Notes: generated by a model not told the origin, from the sequence alone. 64,000 nt of DNA from Homarus americanus (GCF_018991925.1 NW_024735516.1:1345501-1409500); one strand, 5' to 3'; counted from the first letter of the stretch, positions 1 through 13,416 are shown. Numbers and translations are program-made.

Positions 1-3000
1 AAACTGATTTCCAGTGATTGACAGACAATGTCATGGATAGGATAGTAAGAAAAATTAAAACAAGTGTAATGGAAAGATGTGCATATTTTGTGTATAAGGG
101 TATGGATGCAAATGTGAGACAAGTCAGCTCCTGTTTTCTTGTAACATTATACTGGTGGATGTAGCTGTCATTAAATGAGTTGGTGTATGTGTTTGTATTA
201 GGAAAGTGTAATTAGTGTGTACAAAAGAAATGATGAAAATAATGGGTGAAGGGAGACAGAAATATATTTTGGTTTGAATGGAAATAAAGTGTAGGATGTG
301 CAATGTGAATGTGTTAGCAAGTGAAACATTGACTGAACTTATGAATCACAGTAGCAGAAGAAAAAGGTAATAGATGCTCTGAGAAGTTTATGGAAAGAAA
401 TCCTGTTAAAGAAGGCAAAGATGGGTATATGTGGGGAATCATATACTGTACTGTACCTGTAGTAAATATGAGCATAAAGCAAGGGTAATGGATGCAAGGT
501 GAAGAAATAATTGAGAGGCATGAACACTACTAACATGTCGGATGAATAGGGTATAGAATTGATAAGATTAAGAAAATAGGTGTGAAAATGTAAACGAACA
601 GACAGACCTGACCTGGGTGGAATTGACCATCATACAAGACACTTACCACCACACCACAAAATACTAAACACACTGCCTTGTAATTACACTGCAACACACG
701 ACATATAACTCCTATGTAACACAAATTTCCCCCAGTGTCCCTCACCCTAAGCAAAAATAAATAAAAATAATAATAATATGTTTTGGTGTTAAGGAATCGT
801 AGGAAATAGTTTATGGAGTGTGGTAATGCAGGACAACTATATGGGTCACCTAAGTGGTGTAGTGGACCATCCAAGATAGACCCCTTCACCCTTTCTGGCA
901 ACCCCAGACAAAAAAAAAGTAATCCCATCATTACATACACACAACATCCCAGTGCTCCACTAAGAAATCATTTCAAGTTTATAATTGTACTGTATAACAT
1001 TTAAGAGATCTAAAACCTTAAATTTACTCGGTACTCTTCCCACATAGTTTCCACAAGTTTTGCATTCGTGGAGGATATACTGTAGTGGTTTTACTATGAA
1101 GTAGATAAGTATATTCATGTTTGTTTGCACTGCATCATTCTGTGTGCAAACATTGACATACAATATTCCTTGTCCTTGATTTTTGTCAACACATTTTTTG
1201 TTTTACAAATTATAACTGACATTTGTGCTTCACTTATTGAACCTACTTTTCAGTCAACCATTCTCTCCACACTTACTGTATGTACTCATTCTCTCTCTAT
1301 TATTCAATATTTATTATTTCCCGCACTTAGTTAATTTTTTATGGTGATTTACTATACCGAGGTATCACCGATGTCACAGGAGTGTTATTGAAACCCTTCT
1401 TTTATGATGCGTTTCTTATTATAGAATTTAAATTAATATTAAATGCTGACTACTTGAGATGGAACTTTGTCTTTTTTGTGTGTTACTGTACAGTAAATGT
1501 AATTTTATATATCTTTAATAAGGGGTTGACATGTTATTTGAATATGCTTAACAAACTTAAACTTCATGCAATATAAATCAATAGCTTTATTGCAAATGCA
1601 GTACTGTACTGTAATAATCTTGAAATGGCATAATTCATTACAAAGTGTTTGGTATATTTTAACATGAGCATTCCTCATCCTTGTTCAGCTACCTGCTAGT
1701 GATAATAGCTTGATACATAGAATATACAAAATTCACTAACACAACGAAAACCAAAAGTTCTGTTTAAGGGACATCACTCCGAGTCTAAACCATCATACAG
1801 TAGTTCATTTGTTGTAAGAATTTTATTTACAACTTGATTAACGTTATGGTTTACTGCCAGTGATTAAGAGTGTATACATAGTCTGCTTTCTGTGTGCTGT
1901 ATGCTTAACCCTGCTGTAAGTTCAGTAGTTAGTTCAAAGTACTGTATGCTAATTTTTAAACCTAATTTTTTTTTTTACGTCTGATTTGAATTTGACTGTA
2001 ATTTTACCATATGATACGTTTTTAAGATCAGTTTTGAAAACGTTATCAGCATTTTACACGAGTGAAATGTACATACCTGTCTTTTCCTCATCTCTCAAGT
2101 AGGAGTTGTTCTTGAAAAGAACAAAAAAGAGCTGTGTTTAGGGGTTGAATTATCCACATTAGCACTGGCAATAAAAATTAATGCCAGACATTGTTGAACA
2201 GTGGGGTTAAGTCAATCAGGTTTGTTAAGTTTTCAATATAACTTGCTTCAAATACTGGTACAGTAGCTATTTGACGTTTGACTAATGTTCTTTGTGATGT
2301 ACATAGTAATTTTCAAGTCATAGATTAGATAATAAGAATACTGTAATTAGTTTCCCTTATTCAATTATAATTAAAGATTTTGGGTCAAGTGCTCCACATA
2401 CAAATACAGTAAACCCTCTTTATTACACATTTTGATATGATGTTATTTGCATTAATATAACAAATGAATTAAAGTCCTTTCGGTTTCTAACACAGTGTGT
2501 CTGCTTCTACATTATTACTGCATCAAAAATGTAATTTTAAATTCATTGGCCAAGCTTCCCTGAATCAGTGTGTGAATGGACCTAGTGATCATGTCTCAAG
2601 AAATCCTCCTGTACTCTTGTGTACACCAGAATGGATATTAGCAAATGCAAGATGCAGAGGTTGAGTAATTTGATGATGAATCTAAAACTACTGTACTCAT
2701 GAATGGACGGACAGTACAGTATTACACTTAATTGCTTTTCATAAATATGTGTGTTTTAAAAGTTTCCAGTATTCTTTACTTTATTATAGTATTATTTAAA
2801 GAAATTCATACTAAAGTGAATCACAGTATCATAAGTCTAGTATCTATAATGATCAACAAGGAGCTTAAGGGTACAGTAATTTATTGTTTTATACTGTTTT
2901 TTAGTCTTCAGACTATGTATCTGTTTGGATTTTACAGATGATTATGTAAATAGGCTAAGGATAGTTAGTGTGTAATTGTACTTAGGGGTTTTGTAAGAAA

Positions 3001-3059
3001 AAAAGCTATTTCCTGGAACTGCTCGAGAACATTTGTATTAATTCTTTTTATCTTTCCAG
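1..3059. other. AT-rich sequence upstream of pyruvate kinase last exon
   Basis: No further pyruvate kinase exon or other gene could be recognised here. At least the part next to 3059 must be the last intron of the pyruvate kinase gene, because a polypyrimidine tract and AG acceptor end at 3059. The stretch is AT-rich with many TACAGTA/TACTGTA words and no convincing long reading frame. Confidence 0.5.
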
Positions 3060-3229
3060 CTGAACGTTTGGAGGATTGGATGGATGATGTAAATGCCCGA
3101 GTTGATTATGCCGTTGGGTACGGCAAGGAGCGTGACTTCGTCAAATCTGGAGACCCTGTGGTGGTGGTCACTGGCTGGCAGAAGGGAGCCGGCTTTACCA
3201 ATACCATGCGTGTTTTGTACGTAAAGTAA
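3060..3229 (+). CDS. Pyk: Pyruvate kinase, last coding exon (C-terminal end)
   Basis: Pyruvate kinase makes pyruvate and ATP from phosphoenolpyruvate and ADP in the cytosol, the last step of glycolysis. This exon encodes about the last 55 residues, part of the C-terminal domain that in the animal enzyme binds fructose-1,6-bisphosphate. It contains the family signature TGWQKGAGFTNTMR next to the C-terminus, preceded by GDPVVVVTGW, and stops at TAA 3227-3229. The acceptor is a pyrimidine-rich tract ending CCAG at 3059, and the exon starts with two bases that finish a split codon. The ending MRVLYVK has the usual length. Upstream exons lie outside the window or were not recognised. Residue matches are from memory of the family; I see no frame damage. 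Confidence 0.93.
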
Positions 3230-4238
3230 TTTGTTGCTTATAAACTCCAAGGGCTGCTTCTGATATGTTTGGGTGATATGGAGACACGTTTTAATGCTGA
3301 TGTGGGGTACTAGATGGTGACAACAAATTATTGGCCTCGCATAAATAATGCTTTATTTCAAGCTGTGCACCTAATATAGGTTATTGATACTACAAATATT
3401 ACCATACAATATTTCATTGTGAGTACAGGTAGTATGTATGCTAACAAACAGCTTGACTGATTGAAACATGATACAGCCTTCCAGCAAAAAGAACTACAAT
3501 GGGAATCCATAGGTGTGATGTTCAATGGTGACCGAATGTATTTAGTGAGACTTTGCTTTAAAATGCTGCCGAAGACTTAGGTACGATATTATTAGTTTAA
3601 GATGAATTAAAGTACAGTACAGTACATAAATATATAGATACAGGTGTATGTGTCCATTATTAAATCTGCAAAATATTAAGACAGAGTTTTGTGGAGTGGA
3701 ATACAGTTGATTAATTATTCAATATTTTATTCTCACTCACATGATAATTCATATATCACTGCATGCTTCTTGATTTTGAATCTATTTTTTTTTTTTTTTC
3801 TTGGTATGAAATTGATTCTATGAATGTAATTGATTGAATATTTTTAAGATTTATTTTTTGTTATGGAATGTCATTCTTAATGATGGCTTTTTAGTTGAAT
3901 AAGCTCGTGACTTCAGTTCTGCTTCTCTGAGCTTCCACAGAGTCTGTAGCATACTTGTGTATTCCGCTAATATTCCTGGAATACTTCATTTCCTGCTTTT
4001 GTTATTTTTGGCATTTTGCATTATTTAATGCTTCTAAATGAAATGTAATACTGTATGCTAACAGTCAACATGTATGTCATACATTGGTTCCATTATACCA
4101 TACCATGAAATACTCGCATTGTTTTTGCTGAAAATGGTAACTAATTCTGTATGTATAAGTCATTGTTTTTTGTTTAGCAGTTATTGGGGTCAAGGGAAAA
4201 ATATGAACTAATCCATGCATGTACAAGATATATATCTG

Positions 4239-4239
<1 letters not shown>

Positions 4240-4288
<49 letters not shown>
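4240..4288. repeat. (AC)n microsatellite
   Basis: About 24 uninterrupted AC dinucleotides. Confidence 0.97.
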
Positions 4289-4290
<2 letters not shown>

Positions 4291-4784
4291 TTTATATGTA
4301 TGTTTATATACTGTACATGACATTAATTCAGTATTAGTGTGCTTGAGCTCTCAAGGTTAGCAACATAGCACAGTAAATGTGAATCAGTGAGGTAGAGGTG
4401 ATTTAAGACCAGGTGTATATGTTAATTTTCTCCAGTATTATGTGCATGCGAGTATGGAAAGTGCAGATGGACAGCTGCGTTGCATTAATATAAGAAAACT
4501 TTTCCTTGTGTTATGGGAGTAGCAGTAGACCAAAAAGGATGTCTTTGTCACAGCTGAATGTGGGTGAAGAACTTATTGTTGCTGTAGTTCCTATGTAGAT
4601 CTACTGTTAGCCAGATGTATTTATTGGATGCTGTAAAGCACCTTGTATTGTAGGATGGATATGGGATCAGGAAAGTTCCTTCATATAAACTTGGTAAATT
4701 GTATTTTTATGTTAGATTCTCAGGAGTGATTTGAAAAATGCACTCGTCATATGAATTTTTGTATTGTTCCCATGATGATAATAC

Positions 4785-4887
4785 AGGTTGATCTATGCCT
4801 GGGTGGGCTAATCCATGTTTAAAAAAAAAAAAAAAAAAAAAAACTTTCGGTTTTCGGAATTTCGGATAAGGGGTTGTCAACCTGTAC
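4785..4887. mobile_element. Short Tigger-like MITE
   Basis: The stretch opens with ACAGGTTGATCTATG and closes with GGGGTTGTCAACCTGTA, so the ends are inverted repeats (CAGGTTGA / TCAACCTG) flanked by TA. It holds a 23-bp A run and about 100 bp in all. This fits a miniature Tc1/mariner/pogo-type element; it has no coding capacity. Confidence 0.6.
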
Positions 4888-6439
4888 TATAAAAAAATAA
4901 AGTACTGGGTAGTCATCTTAGCCAAGTACCAAGATCATGCTTGAAGTACATACAAGTACACCAGCTTTTTTAAGGGACAAAAATAACCATTGCTTGACGT
5001 GCATTATTCATATGTTTAAGTGCTAAAACCATAATTAAAGAGATGAATGCTACATAATTGTCTTTTATCTCTAGAAATGCATGAAATTCCCCTTCTTTAC
5101 CTTACTTCAGTATATTGGTTTAATATCAAATTTGTCTTAGTAGTGTAAGATACTGTACAGTATCTAGAAGGCAAGCCCCCTGGTTTTGAAAGTCAAAGGC
5201 TGCTCTGGTTGATGGCTGCTATATATACTACTGTATATAGTGACTGGAATTGGAAACGAGCTAATGAAATGGGGAAATGATAGACTACCGAGGGTAAATA
5301 ACATAATAATCATATACTGTCCAGTATACGATCACAAGTACAGTCTAGTAGGTACACAATTATCTACATAACCAAAATTTTGCAAGTGTGGTCACCATTT
5401 GAGAAGGACTGACAATGCCTATTGCCACTAGTTATGGGAAATGTGACCATAAAGAGTAAAAAAAACATGTACCATGAGAAGATACAGGTTACTTTATATT
5501 GAAAATTTCAATGTTTACTCGACTCTTGCTCTTTCTTCTTTTCTCATTTTTTTCTTTAATTTTTCTTCCACAACCTGTCAGTGACCTATATTCAAGTTAG
5601 GTTTGCCAAGTACAGTACACCATGGATAAAGATGAAAATATGTTTGATAAGAAGTGAGTACAGGGATCCGTCCATTACTTAAAGAACTGTAAATTTATTG
5701 AAAAATGTTAGAGGGAAGGAAGTTGTATACTGTAGTCAAAAAGTGTGAGTAATTAAGGAAGGTAAATAATGATGAATTTCAGTTAAAGGCAGTTGGTTCT
5801 TCCATGGAGTAGAAGTGATAGGATGGAGAATGGAATCAATACACGGAAATGACAGTAGAAAATAGAAAGTGCAGATTGATCATCTGATATACAAGTGAGG
5901 GAGTGACCAAAGATGAATCAAAGAACTTTAGATTGTACAAGTAGGACTGAAGGACCACCCCCTTCCTTTATTGAAATTAATATTCCCAGAGATTGCTAGC
6001 ATAGGAGTTGTGTATATATATATATATATATATATATAAAACTAGCTTTTACAGTGTTTGGCATGTTCTACAACTAGTAAAATATAAGTTCACAATCTGC
6101 ATATTGAAAAAAAAATTAATGTATTATCATGTACAGGTATATCTTTAATATGTAAGTAACAACTGGGCCAAGTTTCTGGAAAATGAGCTGACAATTATAG
6201 GTTTTAATTACACTCTATAAATTATACAATGGGTTTTAGGATTAATCTCCCAGTGAAGGTGGCATGGAAGATTAACACAGTACTGTATAGTAAAGTGCTG
6301 TACAGTGGAGTCTCGATAGTGCGTGAAGTACAAATTCACAATCTTAAATTCATGGGTACAACTATTACTAGATTTTTTTAATTTCGCTGTCAAATATTTA
6401 TAATTGTGTCTGAGTGCTGGCTGCTGTAGTTATATTTTC

Positions 6440-7165
6440 ATAAACCATAAAAATTTTGGTAATTTTATTTCATTGCTCTAGTTTCACTTCAATACTGAAA
6501 TGTGACTTCGAAATAAATACAGAAAAATATAATACAGAACTATGAAATAGAGAAATGTGAAGTAGTTAGAGCATTATTTGATGGAGGAAAGGCAGTTGGT
6601 TAGTGGACTGAGGGTCGCCTCCCCCATTCCCAAGCCGAGCACGCCCCTCTGACCTCCTTAATATAACATTGTGCAATTTATCCATAATTCACGTATTATT
6701 TAGGTTCATTTGGTATCGATATTATAAAACAGTATCGTAAAGTAATAGATAAAAATATTAATAAAAAATCCCACTCTCGACCCCACATGAATTATTGTGT
6801 GGTATTGACTTCCTAGTTCTTTGTTCATAGTGTGGTTACAGCTTGGCTATTTCCATGTTGGTGTATTGGCATAAACCACACAAAATTATGAGACGGGAAG
6901 GAGCTGTTTATGTAATTTAGAACCACTTTTTGTACAATATCTGTGTGTTACTGTATTTTTCTATGTACAGTATTATGTATGATGATTAGTTTCTATTTAA
7001 GCAGTTTTGGAACAGTTTAAGGCTATTTCTTGGCCTCTTGATCCAAACTAAATGTTTTTATTTAAATCAAGTAAACTATACAGTAATTCACGATTTGATA
7101 ATTCATGTCTTCTGGTACCTAACCCCTGAATTGTTGCATCTCCATTATACTCGTCAGAGGTTGTA
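6440..7165. repeat. Dispersed repeat, copy A (related to 43050-44510)
   Basis: Several blocks match the stretch at 43050-44510 in the same order: around AGTAGTTAGAGCATTATTT (6559), around CAATATCTGTGTGTTACT (6937), and the block ending near ATTCATGTCTTCTGGTACCTAACC (7101). The copies have diverged and differ by large insertions. The 5' side holds CAGTGGAGTCTCGATAGTG (6304), which looks like a Tigger-type terminus. Confidence 0.65.
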
Positions 7166-8500
7166 GTGTTCATAACCATTGCAAATCCTTGAACAGTGCA
7201 GCTGTCAAGGTTATTTTCAGTTTTTACCACTTTTTTTTTTCAATTTATGGAGGCATGGTATAGGCAGTTAAGGCATGGTTTAACAGTGTTCACACTCAGA
7301 TTTATGACAAAACAATATAAAGTTATTGTTGAAGTGTCATAAGTGTCAACACCGCACGCAAGAGCTCGACTAGTTTATCCATTTTTTTCTAGTGTCTCAC
7401 TTTCAACCACATCTTCAGTTTTCCACCCCAAATTGGCACTTTATAGGCATGGTTCAATGGTTATTTCACACATTATGAAAAATATAAATAAATTGCCAAT
7501 TAAGTTTGTATAATAACAGAGAGAGAGAGTGGTGGGACACAGCATGAGAAGAGCAGAATACACACGCTTTGGTACCTAGCTAGCCAATTAGTGGTGAGCT
7601 GCAAGATCCTGGGTCACAAATAACCATCACACTACAAGAGTATTTAAGTTATGAATATGACACATGACTTTCTTGAAAGTACAATAGCTAAAGAAAAAGA
7701 GAACATCTTGAGAAATGGCTGATTCTCAGCCATTTAAGGTAAATTTATTGGTCCTATACAACAGTTAGTTGAAATGCAAGGAATAGAATTTGAAAATAGA
7801 AGTTTTACCATTTATATCTTACTCTAGCACTAAGCAAAAATTTTAATTTTGTTTTTAAAATTATTGTGGTGTTACTTTCTCTGTAAACTTAAAAACCAAT
7901 GCCTAAGTCTTCTCGTAAAGGAAATTAATTACCAGTTGTATGGAGTGGTACTTACAAAAAAAAAATTACAGGTAAGTAAGTATGGTATGTGGTCATCAGT
8001 TAACATATAGATATACAGGCAATCCCCAATTTACAAAAGGGTACCATTCCTGAAAAACCTTTCATGAATTGATTTTTCATAAACTTGATCCCATTTTTCC
8101 AGAGTCCCTGTGATACGTTCATATGAAAAAATTGTTTCCCCAAAACCTCTTAAAATGCTGTACGAGTACATGTTTTTAGTGAAAATTTTTTAGTGCACAT
8201 AATGATTATAGGTCATTAATAAAAATACTAAGCAAAATGCATGCAGTACAGTAATGATTTTAAGGCACTTCTTAATTTACGCATGTTTGTTTTATGCGAT
8301 TTTACGTGGGTTTATTTTTGGAATAATGCTACCAAAGACAAACATCATCATTGGGTTGGAAGCATGGTGGTGTGCACACATATTGCCAGCACCATACAAG
8401 AAGTGCGGATATGCGCGGCACGTGTATACAGCTTCCTATCTTGCAGTCCTCAGTGTGTGGATACAGTCTATAGTCACGGAGTGCTACATTATGCTGTATA

Positions 8501-9433
8501 CAGTAGAACGTCGATTTAAAGTGATTCAACTTAAGATTATTTATTTCAAGCAACACCCACAATTAAGGAGAAATATTTTAATTTAAAGCAAATCTTTCCT
8601 ATTTTGCGCGTGTCAATCTGGCATGTCCTATTTTAAATTTCGCGCCTAATGTTTCCCACCAGACGCTTCTCTGGGCACGTAACACGGCTACCCGCCACCC
8701 TCTCACACCCTCCCACATACTGTACTCGGTTCTCGCACTGACGCTGAAATGAACGGACATATTGTGTGACACTATCTCCTCCTACCACGTGCATCAACCA
8801 TCGCCACTATGTCCAAGAGGCCAGCTACTATATCATTAACTACCCCAAAGGCCAAGAAATCAAGGCAAGCAATTACACTGGAGCAGAAAAACAAGGTGCT
8901 GGAAGAACTGCAGCGTAGAAATGGTGTTTCACGCATGTCAGATGCATCCACAGCCACACCACTCGACAGTGATGTGGATGATGAGCTGGTCGAGTTGGGC
9001 TCGGGCATCGTTAGAGGATGAATTGCCTAACTAAAGTTGAGTGAAAATCTATTTTTGATGGCATATAGTAATTAAAAAATAAGTTGAGAGGAAAGTGAGT
9101 GCTGAGTGAGTCAGGCGAGTAGTGAGTGGCACCAGTGCAAACACCCTCTCACGTCAGCTGATCACTAGTAAACAGACCATTTTGCGTCCCTTAATTTTAG
9201 CCGTGTTGATTTATGAGTGTTTCTATTAACATAATACTACAAAAAACAATGTTTTGTTTATTCTAGGAGATGGACTGAGGTGCATCTGGGTAGACTCAGC
9301 CTTTTTAGTATTTTGTGTTTCTCTCAAGTACCCAACTAAATTATTCCCTTGAAACAACACTTCAATTTAGTGTGAATTCGGTTTAAAGCTACCTCTCTTG
9401 GAACGTATCTCGTGTTATATCGACGTTCTACTA
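8501..9433 (+). mobile_element. Tigger-like element nested in the 8016-10531 element
   Basis: The left terminus is CAGTAGAACGTCGATTTAAA after TA (8499-8500); the right terminus is TATATCGACGTTCTACTA followed by TA (9434-9435). Ends are inverted repeats of about 17 bp with one or two mismatches. The element carries only the first part of a transposase (8809-9021), so it is an internally deleted, non-autonomous copy. Confidence 0.8.
8809..9021 (+). pseudogene. Truncated Tigger/pogo transposase (N-terminal part)
   Basis: The reading frame starts MSKRPATISLTTPKAKKSRQ and continues with a lysine-rich helix (ITLEQKNKVLEELQ) of the kind that opens the CENP-B-like DNA-binding domain of Tigger/jerky transposases. 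After about 45 residues it jumps to an acidic stretch (DSDVDDELVELG) like the end of such proteins, and stops after 70 residues. The DDE catalytic core is missing, so it cannot be an active transposase. It lies inside the terminal repeats of the 8501-9433 element. Family assignment is by pattern and memory. Confidence 0.75.
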
Positions 9434-10580
9434 TATTACAGTATATTGCATGTGTTTTACCCCTTGCATCATGCTAAGAAGCATAAGGCCATCACCATTT
9501 AGATTAAGATGGATGTGCTCAAACTTTATAAGCGAGGTGAATGAACAATATTAAAGTTAACAGTGTACATTTACACTGTACTTTGGGTAGCCTGAGAACA
9601 CCAAACAACCACCTAATTCCTCTGATGCGTCCCCTTCCCAACTTAGTATCCATTTTGCCACGACATGATTGTCTCTCTTTACATTGAATAAAACCTTACC
9701 AAGCCCTTTAAAATGAGTGGAATATACCTAGCAAATGATATTCGTACCTCATTGTATAGAGGTCAAACAAGATAGTTTAGGTGTTTTGACCCTGGCAAAT
9801 AAGCTGTTGACATCACCAGGGTACTTGGCCTACCTCCCATCTATAGTACAGTTAACAAGTCAATAACAATTGTTATTAACTGCTACAAGTTTCTGTACAG
9901 AATAAGAAGAAAGTTGTCAAGATGTTTTTGGTAAAAAATTTTATTTGTCCATCCTTAGGTGAAGAGGCAGGCAATCCTGCAGCTTTATCTCGACAATTTC
10001 ACCATTGCTGGCCTTTAATATAAAGTTTCCTTAGACATCTTGGGTAATTGTTATCTTATTGATACAGTATACTGTATGTTTTATATAAAAAATATGTTTA
10101 ACACATAATAATAATCATGATAATATAATTGACCTATTTAGTTCATATTCTAGTGAGAAAATTTTGACGAAAAATTTACCCCAGGAACTTAACCCTTCTT
10201 TATGTCATTAGGTTTATAGTAAACTTTTATTCGCTGTATGTTGTTTCCCTTAATGTCGCACTTTTCAGGAACATGTGTCTGACATAGTGAGGTATACCTG
10301 TACAATACAATAATGTATGATGCATTTAGTTCATCTTTATAAAGTGACCAGGTCCAGTATGGGAAGCCCAGAGATGCCTGTGTCAGCACCTCAGCATTTT
10401 TCAATGCTGCAAAATATTACAAAAACAAATCGAAACTTGGGATTTTTCTTAAAAAAATTAAACTTGGGGCAATTGTTTTTGGTAACTTTGGATTTTCGTA
10501 AACCGGATCTTTGTAAATCGTGGACTGCCTCTAATTTGCATAAGATACTAACTATTTTATATTGAATTATCTAGGTGTAT

Positions 10581-12110
10581 CTTTTCTTTTATCCTCGTCA
10601 CCAATGATCGGCTCGTTAGCTGCTTGGGCGATCGGTCACGTCTCTGTTACGCACTGTTGGCAAGTACTGGACATGCACCGGCTCCTGAATGTACCTGAAC
10701 CTGCTCCAGTATTGGTCAAGTCTGGTCTTGAAAGAGCATACACTTGGTGCTGTCACAACACTTTCTGGCAGAGTTGTCCAAGAGTTTACAACTCTCACTC
10801 CGAAAAAGTTTGCCCTCACAGTTTTCTGGACCTGCGGCTTCTTCAATCTTGAGCTGTGACCCCTTGTGGGGCGAGCATCCGGCAGCTCCAAGTAAGGACA
10901 CTCGACTGAGTAGTGGCCCTTGAGATGCTCATACACCTCCGTAGTAGTATAAGCTAGGCAAGTTCAGGCGCTCCAATCTCTCAGGGTAGTTTAACATTTT
11001 CAACCAACTGACAGTCCCTAGTATATCTCGGGGACCAGACGGGGTGACAGTACTCCAGATGGGGAAGCACTTCACTCTTAAAGATCATTACGAGGGACAG
11101 ACCATCTAGATATCTGAACGACCTTATATGACTTAATAATTTATTTGCCCGATTTACCTTCTCGCAATGGCCTGAGAACTTCAGCTCATTGTCAACATAC
11201 ACACCTAGGTCCTTCTCACATTGTCTCAAATAGTGCAGTTTCTTCATCCCTTTGGGACATATGATACGCCTCCTTATCATTGGTACGCTCCAAGTACATC
11301 CTCATACACTTCGTGACATTGAATCTCAGCAGCTATTTCTTCGACCATTCTTGGAGCTCAGAGATCCTGCTGCAGCTCTTCACATTTCGCTTGGTTCTTG
11401 GTTTCCCGAAATAACTTGGCGTCATCCGCAAACATTTGTATGGAGGAGTGTACAACGTCAGGCATGTCATTTATGAAACAAACAAACATCAGCGGGCCCA
11501 CTGCCCTGTGGTACCCTGCTTGTGACAGGTACAGATGATGATTTCGTGCCATTAACCACCACACACTACTTGCAGTCATGTAGAAAGTCTTCTATCCACG
11601 CAAGGACATTTCCCCGAATTTTGTACCTTTCCAGTTTGATTTTCAGCCTTTCGTGGGATACACTGTCGAAAGCCTTGGCCAAATCTAGGTATACATTGTC
11701 GATATTACCACCCCGTTCCATAATAGGGGTCCAAATATCCAATACTTCGAGCAATTGTGTTAAGCAGGAGCGCCCCGGCATAAAACCGTGTTGGCAATCC
11801 TTTACAAGGTTGTTTCATAGTGGATATTCCATTGCGGCATCTCTGATAATACTCTCAAATTCTTTACATATTATGCTGGTCAGGCTCACCGGTCTATAGT
11901 TGTTCGTGGAGTGATGATCGCCCTTCTTAAAGATAGGATTCACATAAGCCATTTTCTAATCACTGGGGACCTTTTGTTCATCCAGGCATTAACAGAATAG
12001 GATCTTCAGGGGCTCGGCAAGCTCCTTGCATAACTCTCTTAGCACTCTGGGATGCACCATGTCAGGGCCGGGACTCTTATGGACCTTTAGCTTTGACAGT
12101 TTATTTCTAT
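10581..12110 (-). mobile_element. CR1/L2-like LINE, 5'-truncated copy 1
   Basis: Reading the - strand from high to low coordinates gives pieces of a non-LTR reverse transcriptase in order: a SPGPDMVHPRVLREL block (about 12000-12100), LDLAKAFDSVSHERL (within 11566-11781), a FADDAKLF catalytic motif (within 11358-11579), then the thumb/C-terminal part (CEKDLGVYVDNELKF, LPHLEYCHPVWSP; 10981-11280) and RANFFGVRVVNSW (10616-10936). The pieces sit in different frames with stops between them. The 3' end is an A/G-rich tail after GAGGATAAAAGAAAAG at 10581. The endonuclease half is missing, as expected for 5' truncation. The 3' part is nearly identical to 20245-20940. Confidence 0.9.
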
Positions 12111-13204
12111 GGCATGGTCTGGTAAATTCAGCTAAACTGTATCCATGACATCCACCTTATAATGTTTGATTAAAGCTGCTAAACTGTCTCATAAGAATAT
12201 ACTGTACAGAATATTTTTTAATACTAAAATATGACAACCAAAATGGTCTCCTCTGACTGTCCTTTTCTTTTGCCCACGCACAGAAAATTGTACGGGATCT
12301 AACCTGTGTTTTCCGAGTCCACTCGTAGTTATGTCTAATGGGACTTCATTGCTCTGGTATTTCTAGTTTTCTACATTCCAGCTCCCATTATTGTCAAACA
12401 GGGTTAATGTGGTTATCCTTTTGGATACACCAATCAACTTTCCATTTAGCCTTTATGAAAGAGAATTAATGTTGTGTAGGAGATGCTGTCATGCTTACTG
12501 ATCACTATCATCAATTCCATGACGAAGTTGCCTTTTCTATTTTGTTCCAGGCTAACAGTTATGTTGATGGTCCTAGCTCATAACCTCTCTCCTGACAGAG
12601 AAGGGAATAAATACTTTAAAAGTATTTAAATACAGTACAGTACTAAATATAATGGGGGTGGAATTAAATACGAAATAATTACTTAAATATGTATTTAGAT
12701 ACAATCTAAATACTGAGTACAGTACCCTAAATCCATTCCATTTTCAGCATTTATCATTGTTGCAGTACAGTACAGTAGTTTAAGACCTCTCTGTCCACAA
12801 CAAAGACAATCCAAAGAGAGGTAAAAGAAAGAAGGGATTACATAAACCATAAGAAACATAACATTACTGTTTGGACTTGGGACATTAAAAGAGATTAAAG
12901 CTTATCTCCTGTCCTTGGGATAGATATCCCATTCCTGGGTCAAGTCCAATTGACTTGACTGTATGGGTTCCTAGACAAATTGTACTTGGTTTTATGGCTG
13001 GGAAAGTATGTTTTGGAGGTTATACTCCTGTGAGTGCTATACAGTATCCATATTATTACTATGAGTACAGTAGTAGAGAACCTCTGTCTCTCTCTCTCTT
13101 CTGAATCTTCATTTTTCTCAGATTTAATTTGCAAGTTAGGGAGGAGGAAACTTTCTAATCCCTTCCTCAGTTCAGTTTCTAGTCGAGTGTATCCTGGGTA
13201 TCTT
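12111..13204. other. Unrecognised AT-rich sequence
   Basis: No gene or clear element was recognised. A short stretch around 12600-12730 is rich in TATTTAAATAC-like words, which may be an old transposon end, but no boundary could be set. Confidence 0.4.
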
Positions 13205-13360
13205 TTTACGGGTATTAGCCCACCCGGACACAGGTCACCGACCCACATCAGGGTCCGGGGGGCGAAAACGTAATAATAATTCAGATTAGTAAAATTTATA
13301 ATAAAAAATACAAAAATAAAAATAAAATAATAATGATAATTATAATACTGAAAACACTGC

Positions 13361-13416
<56 letters not shown>

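Larger units (their letters stand above)
3230..8015. other. Pyruvate kinase 3' flank and intergenic sequence
   Basis: This stretch should start with the pyruvate kinase 3' UTR; its poly(A) site could not be chosen among many AATAAA-like words. It holds an AC microsatellite, a small MITE near 4785, a short TA array at 6013-6038 and one copy of a dispersed repeat (about 6440-7160). No gene was recognised. Confidence 0.5.
8016..10531 (+). mobile_element. Tigger-like DNA transposon (outer copy, 2.5 kb)
   Basis: The left end reads CAGGCAATCCCCAATTTACA just after a TA at 8014-8015. The right end, read on the other strand, gives GAGGCAGTCCACGATTTACA next to TA at 10532-10533. The matching inverted ends and TA flanks fit a pogo/Tigger element. 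No intact transposase was found inside. A second, unrelated Tigger-like element (8501-9433) is nested in it. Orientation is arbitrary. Confidence 0.7.

Noticed and set aside
4077..4286. Frame of Cys-Val repeats on the - strand
   Set aside because: It is a translation of the AC microsatellite.
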